From: a virus
Strand: one strand, 5' to 3'
Virus record (IMG/VR): IMGVR_UViG_3300031629_000096
Location: 1 to 21,936 of that record
Length of the DNA: 21,936 bases
Below, piece after piece: positions 20,859 through 21,936 of this stretch. Numbering within the stretch: the first letter of the stretch is position 1; each line of letters opens with the position of its first letter. Made by a program: the position numbers and the translations under genes. The notes below the pieces were generated by a model, which was given only the letters and a program-made list of their open reading frames with translations, did not search any database and had not been told where the DNA came from.

Positions 20859-21936
20859 TGTGGCAATTCTCCTTGTGGTAAGGTTGCTTGTGGGTTTGGT
20901 TTAGAATTTTCCTTAACAGCTACTTCACGCTCCTTGAGTAACTGTGCAGAGATTGCTAGACGCTTCTCAAACTCTTTGTCATCTGCATCTCCTACTTGCA
21001 AGTTACTAGTTACAGCTTTCATACGGTCAATCTCAAGCTCCTGTGGTACTGCCTGTGCTTCCGCTGTTAACTTACTAGAGCGTGCAGAGGATTCCTGTGC
21101 TTGTCCGTTCAGTGCAGCAGCCTGTGCAGTTTGTAGTGCTAACTGAGCTTGCTGTGCTTGTTGTGCTGCTTGCTGTGCTGCTTGTTCTGCTTCTGGGTTA
21201 GGCTGGTTAGCTTGCTCTAGTGTAGCGATAAGCTCTTCACGGTTAGACAGGTTCATGTTGTCAATGATCGACATAACCAGCTTAGGATACATAGGTGTAT
21301 CTGGGGACATGGTCTGTAGGAGCTGTACAAGCTGTGTAACCTCATACTCACGAGCAATAATGCCTAATGAGCTAGACGTGTGGAACTTATAGTCAGCTAC
21401 TGGGTACATTTCTGGCTCAAACTGCATATAACGCCAAGCTGCTTTAGTAACAAAAGGAATCACAAAAGACTCCTGAAAGTTAATAAGAGTACGCTTATGG
21501 CGCTTTATGATAGCACCTAGTGACATAGACACACCAGCAGCAGTAGCATCGCCATTAACGGAACCAGCAATACCTGCTGAGTCAATAGCGCCTGTGGCTG
21601 TCTGTACCATTGTCTGTAATGCTTGAGCCTGTGCAAAGGTAATCTGATTGACCTGACCAAAGTTAAATGGCTGTAGAATCTCAGCGGGGTTACCGTTGGT
21701 GAGGATAGTTTTTCCCGGTTGTATGCTAGGTTTAGCGCCTCTAGGCATACGAGAAGCATCCATAGCCATCATTGGGTGAATGGTTAGTGCAAGAGCATCA
21801 ATCCTAGCGCGTAGTTCTGTGTCTAACGCCTTCTGACTGTTATAGCCTTTCTCACATACTCCTCTGCCCCAGAAGCGGCTAGGAACGACATCCCATGGGA
21901 ATGCTACGACTGGACGATCCTGCATCATGTAGGGGT
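20855..21936 (-). CDS. Portal protein, 5' truncated by window edge
   Basis: C-terminal ~359 residues of the portal, the twelve-fold ring through which DNA enters and leaves the head. The frame is open to the window edge (Pro-Tyr precede the first Met), so the ATG at 21928 is internal. Visible features are GRGVCEKGYNSQKALDTELR and ARIDALALTIHPMMAMD, the helical wing typical of P22/T7-type podovirus portals, then a helix with AQALQTMVQTATGAIDSAG, and a C-terminal Ala/Gln-rich coiled-coil region (AEQAAQQAAQQAQQAQLALQ) corresponding to the barrel. It is followed by a chain of overlapping small genes. Terminase genes would be expected to the right, outside the window. Confidence 0.88.
   Translation of the reverse strand, partial: PYMMQDRPVVAFPWDVVPSRFWGRGVCEKGYNSQKALDTELRARIDALALTIHPMMAMDASRMPRGAKPSIQPGKTILTNGNPAEILQPFNFGQVNQITFAQAQALQTMVQTATGAIDSAGIAGSVNGDATAAGVSMSLGAIIKRHKRTLINFQESFVIPFVTKAAWRYMQFEPEMYPVADYKFHTSSSLGIIAREYEVTQLVQLLQTMSPDTPMYPKLVMSIIDNMNLSNREELIATLEQANQPNPEAEQAAQQAAQQAQQAQLALQTAQAAALNGQAQESSARSSKLTAEAQAVPQELEIDRMKAVTSNLQVGDADDKEFEKRLAISAQLLKEREVAVKENSKPNPQATLPQGELPQ

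Noticed and set aside
21926-21928. ATG as the start of the portal gene
   Set aside because: The frame stays open upstream to the window edge and the protein lacks the N-terminal half of a portal, so the gene is truncated by the window.

Overview
This window is a fragment of a tailed double-stranded DNA phage genome, most likely a lytic, short-tailed (podovirus-like) phage of an aquatic bacterium. It is almost fully coding. Apart from one gene, everything is read right to left on the minus strand, and neighbouring genes mostly touch or overlap by 1-4 bases. No tRNA, CRISPR array, integrase or insertion sequence is visible. The host cannot be named from the sequence. Several small proteins resemble, from memory, uncharacterised proteins of marine phages and cyanophages.

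Positions 1-1569 (plus strand) hold the last ~522 residues of a monomeric, adenosylcobalamin-dependent class II ribonucleotide reductase. It presumably ends a replication and nucleotide-metabolism module lying to the left. It converges on the virion module at a hairpin terminator (1585-1610).

Positions 1609-21936 (minus strand) are the virion and lysis module, described here in transcription order from the right. First come the 3' part of the portal gene and a chain of four tiny genes for 52, 84, 25 and 41 residue proteins; the 25 and 41 residue frames are easily missed. A near-consensus sigma70 promoter (20247-20275) follows. Next are an 86-residue protein, a small zinc-ribbon-like protein, the scaffold and the major capsid protein, with a strong hairpin terminator after the capsid gene. 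Then come an Ala/Ser/Thr-rich coiled-coil fibre and an 893-residue spike with 17-residue beta-roll repeats and a self-cleaving S74 chaperone tail. After an 81-residue protein there is a membrane and lysis cassette: a helical protein with a C-terminal membrane anchor, a small holin-like protein and a three-helix holin. No endolysin is recognisable.

A second near-perfect promoter-like sequence (13037-13065) sits directly against the start codon of the three-helix holin, which has no Shine-Dalgarno sequence. The distal part encodes an unknown 663-residue repeat protein, a head-tail adaptor, a tail nozzle or stabilisation protein, a small fibre-like protein and four large virion proteins. Those four are most likely DNA-ejection or internal proteins. 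The last of them has a C-terminal region that weakly resembles an ADP-ribosyltransferase fold.

The most interesting items are that possible ART-like ejection protein, the promoter abutting the holin start codon, the chain of tiny basic genes downstream of the portal, the unknown 663-residue protein with internal repeats, and the modular repeats of the spike. Terminase, endolysin and DNA polymerase are not in this window.
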